Positions 42,317 through 51,733 of a stretch of DNA of 55,866 nucleotides are shown here, one piece after another (within the stretch, counting starts at the first letter, position 1; each line of letters opens with the position of its first letter). The position numbers and the translations under genes were made by a program. The DNA is from Pseudomonas sp. SJZ079. Its GTDB lineage: Bacteria > Pseudomonadota > Gammaproteobacteria > Pseudomonadales > Pseudomonadaceae. The notes beneath the pieces were generated by a model. The model had not been told where the DNA came from. It made no database searches and worked only from the letters and a program-made list of their open reading frames with translations. The stretch lies in the NCBI RefSeq assembly GCF_007993865.1, contig NZ_VIUH01000028.1, forward strand, positions 1-55,866, read 5' to 3'.

Positions 42317-43621
42317 TTAATTCAACTGTTCGACGCGAATCCGCACGACATTGCCGACGACATCGCCCAACGCCTCCAGGGCGACGATCGCATCATTCAT
42401 GTGCTGCTCGGTCACCCGGTGGGTCACCAGAATCATCGGCACCAAACCATCATGCTCTTCGACTTCCTTCTGCATGATCGACTCTATATTGATGCCGCGC
42501 TCCGACAGGATGCTCGCCACCTGCGCCAGCACACCGGGTTGATCCTTGGCCTGGATACGCAGGTAGTAAGCACTCTCGCAGGCGCCGATAGGCAGAATCG
42601 GGTGATCGGACAGCGAATCCGGCTGGAAGGCCAGGTGTGGTACGCGGTTGGTCGGGTCGGTGGTCAGCGCGCGCACCACATCGACCAGATCGGCGATGAC
42701 CGAAGAGGCCGTCGGTTCCATGCCGGCGCCGGCGCCGTAATACAGCGTGCTGCCGGCGGCGTCGCCATTGACCATCACCGCATTCATCACCCCGTTGACG
42801 TTGGCGATCAAGCGATCGGCCGGGATCAGCGTCGGGTGCACGCGCAGCTCGATACCGGCATCGGTACGTCGGGCCACGCCCAGGTGTTTGATGCGGTAGC
42901 CCAGGGCCTCGGCATAGTTGACGTCGGCCGTGGTCAGCTGGGTGATGCCCTCGGTATAGGCCTTGTCGAATTGCAACGGAATGCCGAAGGCAATGGAGGC
43001 GAGGATGGTCAGCTTGTGCGCGGCGTCGATGCCTTCGACGTCGAAGGTCGGGTCGGCCTCGGCATAACCCAGGGCCTGGGCTTCTTTCAGCACATCGTCG
43101 AAGGCCCGGCCCTTCTCACGCATTTCGCTGAGGATGAAGTTACCAGTGCCGTTGATGATGCCCGCCAGCCAGTTGATCTGGTTGGCCGCCAACCCCTCAC
43201 GGATCGCCTTGATCACCGGAATACCGCCGGCCACGGCGGCTTCGAAGGCAACGATCACGCCCTTCTCGCGAGCCCTGGCGAAAATCTCGTTGCCGTGCAT
43301 GGCGATCAACGCCTTGTTCGCGGTGACCACATGCTTGCCGTTGTCGATGGCTTTGAGCACCAGTTCGCGGGCAATACTGCTACCGCCGATCAATTCGATG
43401 ACGATGTCGATCTCGGGATTGTCGACCAGTTCAAACACATCGTGGGTAATCGCGGTGCCGGTAATGTCGCAGTGCGGGTTCGGCGAACGCAGCGCAATCT
43501 GCGCCACTTCGATGTCACGCCCAGCACGCCGCGCAATTTCTTCGGCGTTACGCTTGAGCACATTGAATGTACCGCCACCGACGGTACCCAGCCCACAGAT
43601 GCCTACTTTGACCGGTTTCAC
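42317..43621 (-). CDS. hom: homoserine dehydrogenase
   Basis: A 434-residue enzyme with an N-terminal Rossmann domain (GICGLGTVGGGTF), the EKGVIVAFEAAVAGGIPVIK catalytic part (in pieces) and a C-terminal ACT domain (about 350-434) for allosteric control by threonine. It reduces aspartate semialdehyde to homoserine. The start codon is GTG (complement 43619-43621) with GGGGAG upstream. A strong terminator separates it from dsbC upstream; thrC follows. Confidence 0.97.
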   Translation of the reverse strand: MKPVKVGICGLGTVGGGTFNVLKRNAEEIARRAGRDIEVAQIALRSPNPHCDITGTAITHDVFELVDNPEIDIVIELIGGSSIARELVLKAIDNGKHVVTANKALIAMHGNEIFARAREKGVIVAFEAAVAGGIPVIKAIREGLAANQINWLAGIINGTGNFILSEMREKGRAFDDVLKEAQALGYAEADPTFDVEGIDAAHKLTILASIAFGIPLQFDKAYTEGITQLTTADVNYAEALGYRIKHLGVARRTDAGIELRVHPTLIPADRLIANVNGVMNAVMVNGDAAGSTLYYGAGAGMEPTASSVIADLVDVVRALTTDPTNRVPHLAFQPDSLSDHPILPIGACESAYYLRIQAKDQPGVLAQVASILSERGINIESIMQKEVEEHDGLVPMILVTHRVTEQHMNDAIVALEALGDVVGNVVRIRVEQLN

Positions 43622-43645
43622 ACTGAACTCCCCATCTGCACTGCG

Positions 43646-43673
43646 AAAAACGGCCGGGGCAGGCCCCGGCCGC
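43646..43673 (-). terminator. terminator upstream of hom, after dsbC
   Basis: On the minus strand CGGCCGGGGCCTGCCCCGGCCG is a tight palindrome (11 bp arms overlap at the centre) followed by TTTTTCG. It is the stronger of two hairpins between dsbC and hom. Confidence 0.8.
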
Positions 43674-43678
43674 AGAAA

Positions 43679-43706
43679 AAGAGCCGCACATTACGAAGCG
43701 GCTGTT
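43679..43706 (-). terminator. second terminator-like hairpin after dsbC
   Basis: On the minus strand AGCCGC pairs with GCGGCT across a 10-base loop and is followed by CTTTTTC. With the hairpin at 43646 it forms a tandem terminator region. Confidence 0.6.
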
Positions 43707-43734
43707 TATTAGTCAATCAGCTCGACACCACCCG

Positions 43735-44460
43735 TTACTTGGCGTCGAGGGCCAGCTTGGCCAACTGTGGCGCCGGCTGGTAGCCCGGAATCATCTTGCC
43801 ATTGGCCAGGACGATAGCCGGGGTGCCATTGACGCCAATCATTTGCCCCAACTGGTATTGCTTGGCCACCGGATTGTCACACTTCGCCTCGGGCACTTCC
43901 TGCCGTGACTTGGCGGTATTCATTGCCGCCTGGCGGTCCTTGGCGCACCAGACGCTCACCAGCTCGTTGTAGGCCGGGCTCGCCAGGCCCTGACGCGGGA
44001 AGGCGACGTAACGCACTTCAACGCCCTGGCGATTGAGCTCCGGCACCTCACTGTGCAGTTTCTGGCAGTAACCACAATCGGTGTCGGTGAACACGGTGAT
44101 ATGGGTCTTGGGCGCCTTCGGGGCGAACACCACCATTTCCTCGGTTGGAATGCCGTTGATTTCCTTGGCAATCGCTCGGCTTTCTTCCTGCTCGGTCAGG
44201 TTGATCGCCTGACCATCCTTGAACTGGTAGAGATAGCCCTGCATGACGAACTGGCCATCGGCACTGGCATACAACTGACGCCCGCCCTTGAGCTGAACCT
44301 GGTACAGACCGGGCATCGGGCTTTCCGCGATGGCCTCGATCGGCATGTCGGGCTGGATCGACTGCAGGTTCTTGCGGATGGCCTGATCGGCATCGGCAGC
44401 CAGACTCAGGCTGCTGACCACACTCAAAGCCACAGCGGCGAAAATTCGGGTTACGCGCAT
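43735..44460 (-). CDS. dsbC: thiol:disulphide isomerase DsbC
   Basis: A 241-residue periplasmic protein with a signal peptide (about 1-22, ending LSLAADA). An N-terminal dimerisation domain precedes a thioredoxin-type domain with the CGYC active site (DTDCGYCQKLHSE) and a second Cys pair (VWCAKD ... AKCDNP). It corrects wrong disulphides. AACAGGAG precedes the ATG. xerD lies upstream, hom downstream. Confidence 0.97.
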   Translation of the reverse strand: MRVTRIFAAVALSVVSSLSLAADADQAIRKNLQSIQPDMPIEAIAESPMPGLYQVQLKGGRQLYASADGQFVMQGYLYQFKDGQAINLTEQEESRAIAKEINGIPTEEMVVFAPKAPKTHITVFTDTDCGYCQKLHSEVPELNRQGVEVRYVAFPRQGLASPAYNELVSVWCAKDRQAAMNTAKSRQEVPEAKCDNPVAKQYQLGQMIGVNGTPAIVLANGKMIPGYQPAPQLAKLALDAK

Positions 44461-44553
44461 GGTTACTCCTGTTGAGTATTAGACGCTTTAGCGTTGCACG
44501 AAGCCTACCATAGAAGCCCGCAAAGGCCGACTGCGGCAGGCCGGACGGACCAC

Positions 44554-45450
44554 TCAGCCGCGCGGATGGTGCTCGGCATGCAGCGCTTGCAGGCGGGCCT
44601 GGGCGATGTGGGTATAAATCTGTGTAGTCGACAGATCGCTGTGCCCCAGCAACATCTGCACCACGCGCAAATCGGCGCCATGATTGAGCAGGTGAGTGGC
44701 AAAGGCATGGCGCAGGGTGTGCGGCGACAGGGCCTTGACGATGCCAGCGACCCTGGCCTGGTGCTTGATTCGGTGCCAGAAGGTCTGTCGGGTCATTTGC
44801 ACGCCGCGCAAGCTGGGGAACAATACGTCGCTGGGCTTGCCGTCGAGCAGAAAGGGGCGCGCCTCTTTGCTGTAGCGCTCGATCCACAGGATCGCCTCCT
44901 CGCCCAACGGCACCAGACGCTCCTTGCTGCCCTTGCCGAACACCCGCAACACGCCCTGGCGCAGGTTGACCTGCTCCAGGGTCAGGCCAATCAACTCACT
45001 GACGCGCAGGCCACAGGCGTACAGCACCTCGAACATGGCGCGATCACGCAAGCCAACCGGGTCATCCAGTTCGGGGGCTGCCAGCAACGCCTCGACATCG
45101 GCCTCCGACAGGGATTTCGGCAACGCTCGACCGAGCTGCGGTAATTCGACACGCAGCGTAGGATCGACCTCGATAACCCCTTCGCGCAGAAGGAAACGGT
45201 ACAAACCGCGTAGCGCAGAGATCAGTCGCGCCGTAGAGCGCGCCTGACAGCCGGTACTCAGGCGCCAGCTAAGATGATCGAGCAGCACTTCGCGGCCAAC
45301 CTGTTGCAACTCCACCCCCCGCTCGACCAGCCAGGCATTGAAGTGAACCAGATCGCTGCGGTAGGCCATACGGGTATTCTCCGACAAGCCCTTTTCCAGC
45401 CAGAGAGCTTCGAGAAAACGATCAATCAGCGGATGGTCGATGACAGTCAT
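44554..45450 (-). CDS. xerD: site-specific tyrosine recombinase XerD
   Basis: A 298-residue tyrosine recombinase. The N-terminal SAM-like domain (about 1-90) and the catalytic domain show the Arg in ACGLRVSELI, His and Arg in HTLRHAFATHLL, the following LGHSDLST and the tyrosine in TTQIYTH. With XerC it resolves chromosome dimers at dif. It sits directly upstream of dsbC, as in P. aeruginosa (PA3738, from memory). Confidence 0.97.
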   Translation of the reverse strand: MTVIDHPLIDRFLEALWLEKGLSENTRMAYRSDLVHFNAWLVERGVELQQVGREVLLDHLSWRLSTGCQARSTARLISALRGLYRFLLREGVIEVDPTLRVELPQLGRALPKSLSEADVEALLAAPELDDPVGLRDRAMFEVLYACGLRVSELIGLTLEQVNLRQGVLRVFGKGSKERLVPLGEEAILWIERYSKEARPFLLDGKPSDVLFPSLRGVQMTRQTFWHRIKHQARVAGIVKALSPHTLRHAFATHLLNHGADLRVVQMLLGHSDLSTTQIYTHIAQARLQALHAEHHPRG

Positions 45451-45547
45451 GCGGGGCTCATGCGAGGACTATGGCGGCGATTGAAAGCGGGTTAGTCTTT
45501 CACACCCAGGTCATGTACGACCAGCGGCATGCACACAAGGACACTCG

Positions 45548-47416
45548 ATGAACGAGCAGCAAATTCTCCTCGCCTTCGCCGCCATTGGCACGGCCGCACT
45601 CGCCTGCCAGTGGCTGGCTTGGCGCCTGCGCCTACCGGCGATCCTGTTTTTGCTGATTGGTGGCATCCTCGCAGGGCCGATCTTCGGCTGGCTTGATCCA
45701 CAAGCGCTATTCGGCCCGCTGTTGTTCCCCATGGTATCGATGTCCGTGGCCCTGATTCTGTTCGAGGGCAGCCTGACCCTACACCTGTCCGAGTGGCGCG
45801 AAATCGGCAGCGTGGTCAGACGCATGGTCACAGTCGGCGCGCTGTCCACCTGGGCGGTCATCGCCATCGCCACCCACTACCTGCTCGACTTCGCCTGGGA
45901 CATGGCCCTGCTGTTCGGCACCCTGACCCTGGTGACCGGGCCCACGGTGATAGTGCCGATGCTGCGCGTGGTGCGCCCGAAAGCCTCGGTCGCCAACATC
46001 CTGCGCTGGGAAGGCATCGTCATCGACCCGATCGGCGCCCTGCTCGCCGTTGTGATCTACAGCTTCATCATCGCCAGCGGCGAAGGCGGCGGCTGGAACC
46101 ACAGCCTGGGCACCTTCGCCGGAGTCATCCTCTGCGGCAGCCTGTTCGGCATTGCCGGCGGCTGGGCACTCGGTCAAGTGCTGCGGCGCCAGTGGCTGCC
46201 CGACTACCTGCATAACCTCGCGGTACTGGCGACGGTGCTCGGCATCTTCATCGCCTCCAACGAGGTCATGCACGAGTCCGGCCTGCTCGCGGTCACGCTG
46301 ATGGGCATGTGGCTGGCCAACATGAAAGGCGTGGATGTCAGGCACATCCTGCACTTCAAGGAGAACCTCAGCGTGCTGCTGATCTCCGGGCTGTTTATCC
46401 TCCTCGCCGCCCGCCTCGACCTGGCCGCCCTGCTCGCCCTGGGCCCGGCAGTTCTGATACTGCTCGCCATCATTCAGTTCATCGCTCGCCCGATCAATGT
46501 GGCGCTGTCGACATTTGGCTCCAACCTCAACTGGCGCGAGCGCGCCCTATTGGCCTGGATCTCCCCGCGCGGCATCGTTGCCGCAGCAGTCTCGGCGATC
46601 TTCGCCATTCGCTTGAGCGAATCCGGCCACGATGGCGCCCAACTCCTGGTACCGCTGACATTTGCCGTGATCATCGGCACCGTAGTCCTGCAAAGTGCCA
46701 CCGCACGCCCACTGGCCAGCCTGCTAAAAGTCGCCGAGCCGGCACCCAGCGGCTTCCTTATCGTCGGCGCCAACCCTGTCGCCAGGGCAATAGGCAAAGC
46801 CCTGCAGCAACTGGGTTGCCGCGTACTGCTGACCGATTCCAGCTGGGAAAATATTCGCGCCGCGCGCATGGAGAACCTACCGACCTACTTCGGCAACCCG
46901 GCGTCCCAGCATGCCGAGGCGCACCTCGACCTGGTCGGTCTCGGCCACTTATTGGCACTGTCCCCGGCGGGCGAGCTGAATACCCTGGCGAGCATGCGTT
47001 TTCGTCATGAATTTGGTGCGACACACCTGTTCAGCCTGGCCAGCGGTCAGGAAAGCCGGCGCACCGACAAACACCGTGCCAGCGACGAGCATCGCGGCCG
47101 ACCGCTGGGTAGCCAAGCCATGACGTACCCACACGCGGCCAGTCGCCTTTCCCATGGCGCCGAGTTGTACAGCACCACATTGACCGACACTTTCGACTGG
47201 AACGACTACCAGTCGCTGCATGGCGTACGGGCAACCTTGCTATTCGCCCGTGATCGGGAGGGCTGGGTACATGTGGCGACGCCAGACAACAGCGTGCAGC
47301 CGAAGACGGGCTGGACCCTGGTATCCCTGATCGAAGCACAGAAGGAAAATGCGGCTATCGCCGAGCAGGACAGTCTGGCTGAGAACAAGCCTGAAAGCGC
47401 AAAGCACTCGGCCTAG
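45548..47416 (+). CDS. CPA-family cation:proton antiporter with RCK-like C-terminal domain
   Basis: A 622-residue inner-membrane antiporter. About twelve membrane segments (about 1-400) include the acidic-site region around TLVTGPTVIVPM and NEVMHESGLLAV, typical of NhaP/KefB-like exchangers. The C-terminal part (about 400-610) begins with a Rossmann strand FLIVGANPVARAIGKAL, which resembles the TrkA-N/RCK regulatory domain but has GANPVA in place of GxGxxG. It exchanges Na+ or K+ for H+. Divergent from xerD; ACAAGGAC precedes the ATG. Confidence 0.9.
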   Translation: MNEQQILLAFAAIGTAALACQWLAWRLRLPAILFLLIGGILAGPIFGWLDPQALFGPLLFPMVSMSVALILFEGSLTLHLSEWREIGSVVRRMVTVGALSTWAVIAIATHYLLDFAWDMALLFGTLTLVTGPTVIVPMLRVVRPKASVANILRWEGIVIDPIGALLAVVIYSFIIASGEGGGWNHSLGTFAGVILCGSLFGIAGGWALGQVLRRQWLPDYLHNLAVLATVLGIFIASNEVMHESGLLAVTLMGMWLANMKGVDVRHILHFKENLSVLLISGLFILLAARLDLAALLALGPAVLILLAIIQFIARPINVALSTFGSNLNWRERALLAWISPRGIVAAAVSAIFAIRLSESGHDGAQLLVPLTFAVIIGTVVLQSATARPLASLLKVAEPAPSGFLIVGANPVARAIGKALQQLGCRVLLTDSSWENIRAARMENLPTYFGNPASQHAEAHLDLVGLGHLLALSPAGELNTLASMRFRHEFGATHLFSLASGQESRRTDKHRASDEHRGRPLGSQAMTYPHAASRLSHGAELYSTTLTDTFDWNDYQSLHGVRATLLFARDREGWVHVATPDNSVQPKTGWTLVSLIEAQKENAAIAEQDSLAENKPESAKHSA

Positions 47417-47460
47417 GGCCTAGGCCGGCACCTGGGTCAGCGTCTTTAGGTGCGCCTGAC

Positions 47461-47908
47461 TCAGGTCGCCGATGCCAACGCAAAGGCCGGGAGCACGGGC
47501 ACCGGCTTCTTCTCGTCATCGATGGCGACGAAGCTGAAGACGCCATTGATGGCCCGTTCGCGGCCATCGCTGTACATGCTCTCGACGAACACCTCGACTT
47601 CGACCTTGAGGCTGGTGTTACCCACCTTGATCACCCGCGCGACCAACTCGACGATCGAACCCGCCGCAATAGCATGATTGAAGTCGATCCGATCAGAGGA
47701 CACCGTCACCAGCGGCAAACGACAGAATCGCGTGGCCGCCCGCGATGAATGACACTTCGTCCATCCACGCCAGCGCGGTGCCGCCGAACAGGCTGTTGTG
47801 ATGGTTGGTAGTGAGCGGAAAAAACGCCTGGGTCACGCGGGTTTCCGACAGTTCGGTGCGCCGCAGGATCTCTTGCTCTCGCGAGGTCATACCACTACCC
47901 ATATCCAT
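47461..47908 (-). pseudogene. acyl-CoA thioesterase (hotdog), interrupted by a one-base frameshift
   Basis: Two overlapping minus-strand frames carry one protein. The upstream part (from the ATG at 47906-47908, MDMGSGMTSREQEIL) gives HHNSLFGGTALAWMDEVSFIA; the downstream part gives ATRFCRLPLVTVSSDRIDF and the rest. They join cleanly if one of the three G at 47739-47741 (CCC on the plus strand) is removed, giving about 148 residues with the acyl-CoA thioesterase hotdog signature. In other Pseudomonas an intact thioesterase lies here, before rplS. Either the gene is broken or the base is a sequencing error. The intact enzyme would hydrolyse acyl-CoA in the cytoplasm. Confidence 0.85.
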
Positions 47909-48021
47909 CGATGTGGCTGTCTCCAGAATGCAAGGCCGCATGCTTACCGCCTCTCTGCAGACGCACAGCATGTCTCTATGCCGAACCACCGACACCCATC
48001 GATCAGCCAGCTCCATAAACG

Positions 48022-48049
48022 AAAAAAGCAGCCCGAAGGCTGCTTTTTT
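48022..48049. terminator. bidirectional terminator after rplS
   Basis: AAAAAAGCAGCC pairs perfectly with GGCTGCTTTTTT around CGAA. It ends the ribosomal/tRNA-modification operon on the minus strand. Confidence 0.93.
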
Positions 48050-48064
48050 GCTGGGAAGCTTGGC

Positions 48065-48415
48065 TTAAACCAGCTTTTCCTTGATACGTGCTGCCTTACC
48101 GGACAGAGCGCGCAGGTAGTACAGCTTGGCTTTGCGCACATCGCCGCGACGCTTGACGGCCAGGCTGTCAACCAGCGGGCTGTAGGTCTGGAAAGTACGT
48201 TCAACACCAACACCGTTGGAGATCTTGCGAACAGTAAAGGCGCTGTTCAGACCACGGTTGCGCTTGGCGATGACAACGCCTTCGAATGCCTGCAGACGCT
48301 GACGGTCGCCTTCCTTCACTTTTACCTGAACGACAATGGTGTCGCCCGGCGCAAAAGGAGGAATCTCTTTACCCATCTGCTCAGCTTCGATCTGCTGAAT
48401 AATTTTGTTGGTCAT
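48065..48415 (-). CDS. rplS: 50S ribosomal protein L19
   Basis: The 116-residue protein with FAPGDTIVVQVKVKEGDRQRLQ (in part) and RKISNGVGVERTF is L19, which lies at the 30S-50S interface. It is the last gene of the rpsP-rimM-trmD-rplS operon, 42 bases after trmD, and is followed by a strong terminator. Confidence 0.97.
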   Translation of the reverse strand: MTNKIIQQIEAEQMGKEIPPFAPGDTIVVQVKVKEGDRQRLQAFEGVVIAKRNRGLNSAFTVRKISNGVGVERTFQTYSPLVDSLAVKRRGDVRKAKLYYLRALSGKAARIKEKLV

Positions 48416-48457
48416 GCTGCGCTCCTAAGACAGGCCGTCTGGCGTGTCATCGATACA

Positions 48458-49210
48458 TTAACTATCGTCCTGCTGGCGGATGTATTCCTCCAGCAATTTC
48501 TTCTCTTCTCCAGAAAGCGAGCGGCTTTCCAGAAGATCAACGCGACGTTGCCAGGTCCGACCAAGGGACTGCTGTAAACGCCAGCGCCGGATGTGTTCGT
48601 GATTGCCACTGAGCAACACTTGTGGAACACATTTATCCGCATACACCTCCGGGCGGGTGTAGTGCGGGCAGTCGAGCAGGCCATCCGTAAAGGAGTCCTC
48701 CTCGGCCGAGTCTGCATGACCCAATGCACCAGGCAAAAGGCGCGTTACCGCATCGATCAGCACCATGGCCGGCAGCTCACCGCCAGACAGGACATAATCC
48801 CCGATCGACCATTCTTCATCGACATGCGCCTCAATGAAGCGCTCATCAATACCTTCATAGCGTCCAGCGATGAGGATTAAAGCCTCCTCGTTCACCAGTT
48901 CACGCACTGCTGACTGAGTCAGCTGGTGACCTTGCGGCGACAGGTAAATTACCTTCGCTTTTACACCTGCGGCCTGCTTGGCATCGAGCAAAGCATCCTC
49001 AAGCGGCTTGATCTTCATCACCATGCCAGGACCACCACCAAAGGGACGGTCATCCACGGTGTGATGACGGTCTGTGGTGTAGCTCCTTGGATTCCAGCAG
49101 GTCAGCTGTAACAGCCCCTGCTTTACCGCGCGGCTAGTGATGCCGTAATCACTGATAGCGGCAAACATTTCCGGAAATAGCGTAATGACTTCAACGCGCA
49201 AGCTAGGCAT
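48458..49210 (-). CDS. trmD: tRNA (guanine37-N1)-methyltransferase
   Basis: The 250-residue SPOUT enzyme begins LRVEVITLFPEMF and contains the trefoil-knot region with LSPQGHQLTQ, AGRYEGIDER and DYVLSGGELPAMVLIDA. It methylates G37 of tRNAs with S-adenosylmethionine, preventing frameshifts. It lies five bases after rimM. Confidence 0.97.
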   Translation of the reverse strand: MPSLRVEVITLFPEMFAAISDYGITSRAVKQGLLQLTCWNPRSYTTDRHHTVDDRPFGGGPGMVMKIKPLEDALLDAKQAAGVKAKVIYLSPQGHQLTQSAVRELVNEEALILIAGRYEGIDERFIEAHVDEEWSIGDYVLSGGELPAMVLIDAVTRLLPGALGHADSAEEDSFTDGLLDCPHYTRPEVYADKCVPQVLLSGNHEHIRRWRLQQSLGRTWQRRVDLLESRSLSGEEKKLLEEYIRQQDDS

Positions 49211-49215
49211 GTCGC

Positions 49216-49752
49216 TTAGAAGTCCGCATCCCAGTCGACTCGCATTTCGCCAGCGGCCAGATCAATCGACAACACGCATTGCTCGGTATAGGGCAACAGG
49301 CGTTCACGCTGATCCAAGCTGTCGGTGCAAGGTTTGACCACCATCACATCGTTGGCACCGGTCTCGAATAACTGGTCGATCGTGCCGAGCAACTGCCCAA
49401 CCTGATCAATCACCTTCAGACCTACCAACTGCGACCAGTAGAACTCACCAGGCGCGAGTTCGGGCAGCTCACTGCGGGGGACAAGAATTTCAAAACCGGC
49501 GAAGCTACGAGCCACTTCGCGATCATCCAGTCCTTTCAGCTTTGCTACTACGACCTTGCCTTGCAAGCGGCCACTGACCAACTCAACTTGCTTTACCTCG
49601 TTGTCACGCTTGAGCGTCCAACGCGGGTAATCGAGCACATTGTCGATCGGGTCGGTAAAGGAATACACCTTCACGTCACCTTTCACGCCATGCACCGAAA
49701 CGATCTTGCCGAGTACCACTAGGTCCTCGGCTGGAGCTGGCGTTGTGCTCAT
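49216..49752 (-). CDS. rimM: ribosome maturation factor RimM
   Basis: The 178-residue protein has the N-terminal RimM domain (LVVLGKIVSVHGVKGDVKV) and a C-terminal PRC-barrel (GEFYWSQLVGLKV). It assists 30S maturation by binding S19. The start is the ATG complementary to 49750-49752; the open frame extends 23 codons into rpsP without support. It is seven bases from rpsP. Confidence 0.96.
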   Translation of the reverse strand: MSTTPAPAEDLVVLGKIVSVHGVKGDVKVYSFTDPIDNVLDYPRWTLKRDNEVKQVELVSGRLQGKVVVAKLKGLDDREVARSFAGFEILVPRSELPELAPGEFYWSQLVGLKVIDQVGQLLGTIDQLFETGANDVMVVKPCTDSLDQRERLLPYTEQCVLSIDLAAGEMRVDWDADF

Positions 49753-49759
49753 AAATGAC

Positions 49760-50011
49760 TTAGGCAGCAGCCTTAGCCGATTCCTTGAGCAGCTGAGCAA
49801 CACGCTCAGACGGCTGTGCACCCTGGCTCAGCCAGTAGGTGACGCGCTCTTGGTTAACAGACAGCTTGATTTCAGCGCCCGAAGCAACCGGGTTGAAGAA
49901 ACCAACACGCTCAACGAAACGACCGTCGCGCGCATTGCGGCTGTTGGTCACGGTGAGGTGGTAAAAAGGGCGCTTTTTGGAGCCGCCACGGGCAAGACGG
50001 ATGGTTACCAT
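49760..50011 (-). CDS. rpsP: 30S ribosomal protein S16
   Basis: The 83-residue S16 begins MVTIRLARGGSKKRPFYHL and ends KESAKAAA. It is the first gene of the operon ending in rplS. The start is the ATG complementary to 50009-50011, with AGGAACG upstream. ffh lies upstream across a 187-base gap containing only a short GGCCCGAAAGGCC hairpin. Confidence 0.97.
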   Translation of the reverse strand: MVTIRLARGGSKKRPFYHLTVTNSRNARDGRFVERVGFFNPVASGAEIKLSVNQERVTYWLSQGAQPSERVAQLLKESAKAAA

Positions 50012-50198
50012 TGAACTTCGTTCCTGTAGTCGGTGCTGCAAAACAAAAATGCGAGCATAGGGCACTAGGCCCGAAAGGCCGCATATTCTAAGGATTATCC
50101 AGCTTTTTGCAAATCTCTTTTTCGCCAGCCACGTGACTAGCGAATAGAGCACACATCGCCAGCGGCAAGACTGCTGCGCCACTGGCAAGGCATTAGGT

Positions 50199-51575
50199 TT
50201 AAAACTTCGGCATGCCGCCGCCTGGGAGCATTCCACCCATGCCGCGCATCATCTTGGCCATACCGCCCTTGGCAGTAAATTTCTTCATCATCTTTTGCAT
50301 TTGCTTGTGCTGCTTGATCAGCCGCCCGATGTCCTGCACCTGAGTGCCGGAACCCATGGCGATACGCCGCTTGCGCGAGCCACTGATGATTTCCGGATCA
50401 CGACGCTCACCCGGGGTCATCGAGTTGATGATCGCTTCCATCTGCTTGAACTGCTTCTCGGCCGCGCCCTGCGCATTGCCCATCTGCGCCAGATTGACGC
50501 CACCCATCTGCGGCAGCTTGTCCATCAAGCCGCCCAGACCACCCATGTTTTTCATCTGCTGCAACTGATCGCGGAAGTCTTCCAGGTCGAAGCCCTTGCC
50601 CTTCTTTAGCTTCTTCGTCAGTTTCTCGGCTTTATCCCGATCGAGGGTCTGCTCGGCCTGCTCGATCAGGCTGAGCACATCCCCCATACCCAGAATGCGC
50701 GAGGCGATACGCTCGGGGTGGAAAGGCTCCAAAGCCTCACTTTTCTCGCCCATACCGATGAATTTGATGGGCTTGCCGGTAATGGCGCGCACCGAGAGCG
50801 CCGCACCACCACGGGCATCGCCGTCGACCTTGGTCAGCACCACACCGGTCAACGGCAGGGCATCGGCGAAGGCCTTGGCCGTATTAGCCGCATCCTGACC
50901 CGTCATCGCATCGACCACGAACAGGGTCTCAGCCGGCTTGACCGCAGCATGCAGCGCCTGTATCTCCGCCATCATCTCGGCATCGATAGCCAGGCGACCC
51001 GCGGTATCGAGAATCACCACATCGATGAATTTGAGCTTGGCCTCCCGGATCGCCGCCTCGGCAATGGCCACCGGCTTTTGGCTGATATCGGAGGGGAAGA
51101 AGGTCACGCCAACTTCGCTGGCCAGGGTTTCCAGCTGCTTGATCGCCGCAGGGCGATAGACGTCCGCCGAGACCACCAGCACGCTCTTCTTCTTACGCTC
51201 CTTGAGGAAGCGCGCCAACTTGCCCACGGTGGTGGTTTTACCTGCCCCCTGCAAGCCCGCCATCAACACCACCGCCGGTGGCGTGACGTTCAGCACCAAG
51301 TCTTCGTTGGCCGCGCCCATCAGCTCTTCCAGCTCGGCCCGCACGATCTTCACGAAGGCCTGGCCCGGCGTCAGGCTTTTCGAGACTTCGGTGCCGACCG
51401 CGCGCTCCTTGACCTTGTTCACGAAGTCCTTGACCACCGGCAAGGCAACATCGGCCTCGAGCAACGCCATGCGCACTTCACGCAAGGTGTCTTTGATGTT
51501 GTCCTCGGTCAGTTTGGCTTTGCCGGTGACGTTACGCAGGGTCTGCGAGAGGCGATCAGTTAGATTTTCGAACAT
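50199..51575 (-). CDS. ffh: signal recognition particle protein Ffh
   Basis: A 458-residue SRP54 GTPase. The N and G domains show GLQGAGKTTTVGKLA, DTAGR and TKVDGDARGG, and the C-terminal M domain is methionine-rich (MKKFTAKGGMAKMMRGMGGM). It binds 4.5S RNA and signal peptides to target membrane proteins. It is divergent from the ccsA-like gene, with a 158-base gap for two promoters. Confidence 0.97.
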   Translation of the reverse strand: MFENLTDRLSQTLRNVTGKAKLTEDNIKDTLREVRMALLEADVALPVVKDFVNKVKERAVGTEVSKSLTPGQAFVKIVRAELEELMGAANEDLVLNVTPPAVVLMAGLQGAGKTTTVGKLARFLKERKKKSVLVVSADVYRPAAIKQLETLASEVGVTFFPSDISQKPVAIAEAAIREAKLKFIDVVILDTAGRLAIDAEMMAEIQALHAAVKPAETLFVVDAMTGQDAANTAKAFADALPLTGVVLTKVDGDARGGAALSVRAITGKPIKFIGMGEKSEALEPFHPERIASRILGMGDVLSLIEQAEQTLDRDKAEKLTKKLKKGKGFDLEDFRDQLQQMKNMGGLGGLMDKLPQMGGVNLAQMGNAQGAAEKQFKQMEAIINSMTPGERRDPEIISGSRKRRIAMGSGTQVQDIGRLIKQHKQMQKMMKKFTAKGGMAKMMRGMGGMLPGGGMPKF

Positions 51576-51733
51576 GCGCGTTCCTTTCAGGCTCTATGGA
51601 GCCGAGGGGTGGGCTTGCAGCAGACCGCGGATTATAACCAAGACTCGACAGCACCGACACCGCCGGTGGTCTTTCGTGAAATGTCCTTTGTATGCCACAC
51701 TCAGCGCCTTTCGGGCTTGCCTAATCAGGATTT

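Noticed and set aside
42251..43783. Long plus-strand open frame opposite homoserine dehydrogenase
   Set aside because: It is a shadow of hom. It would also run through the tandem terminators between dsbC and hom.
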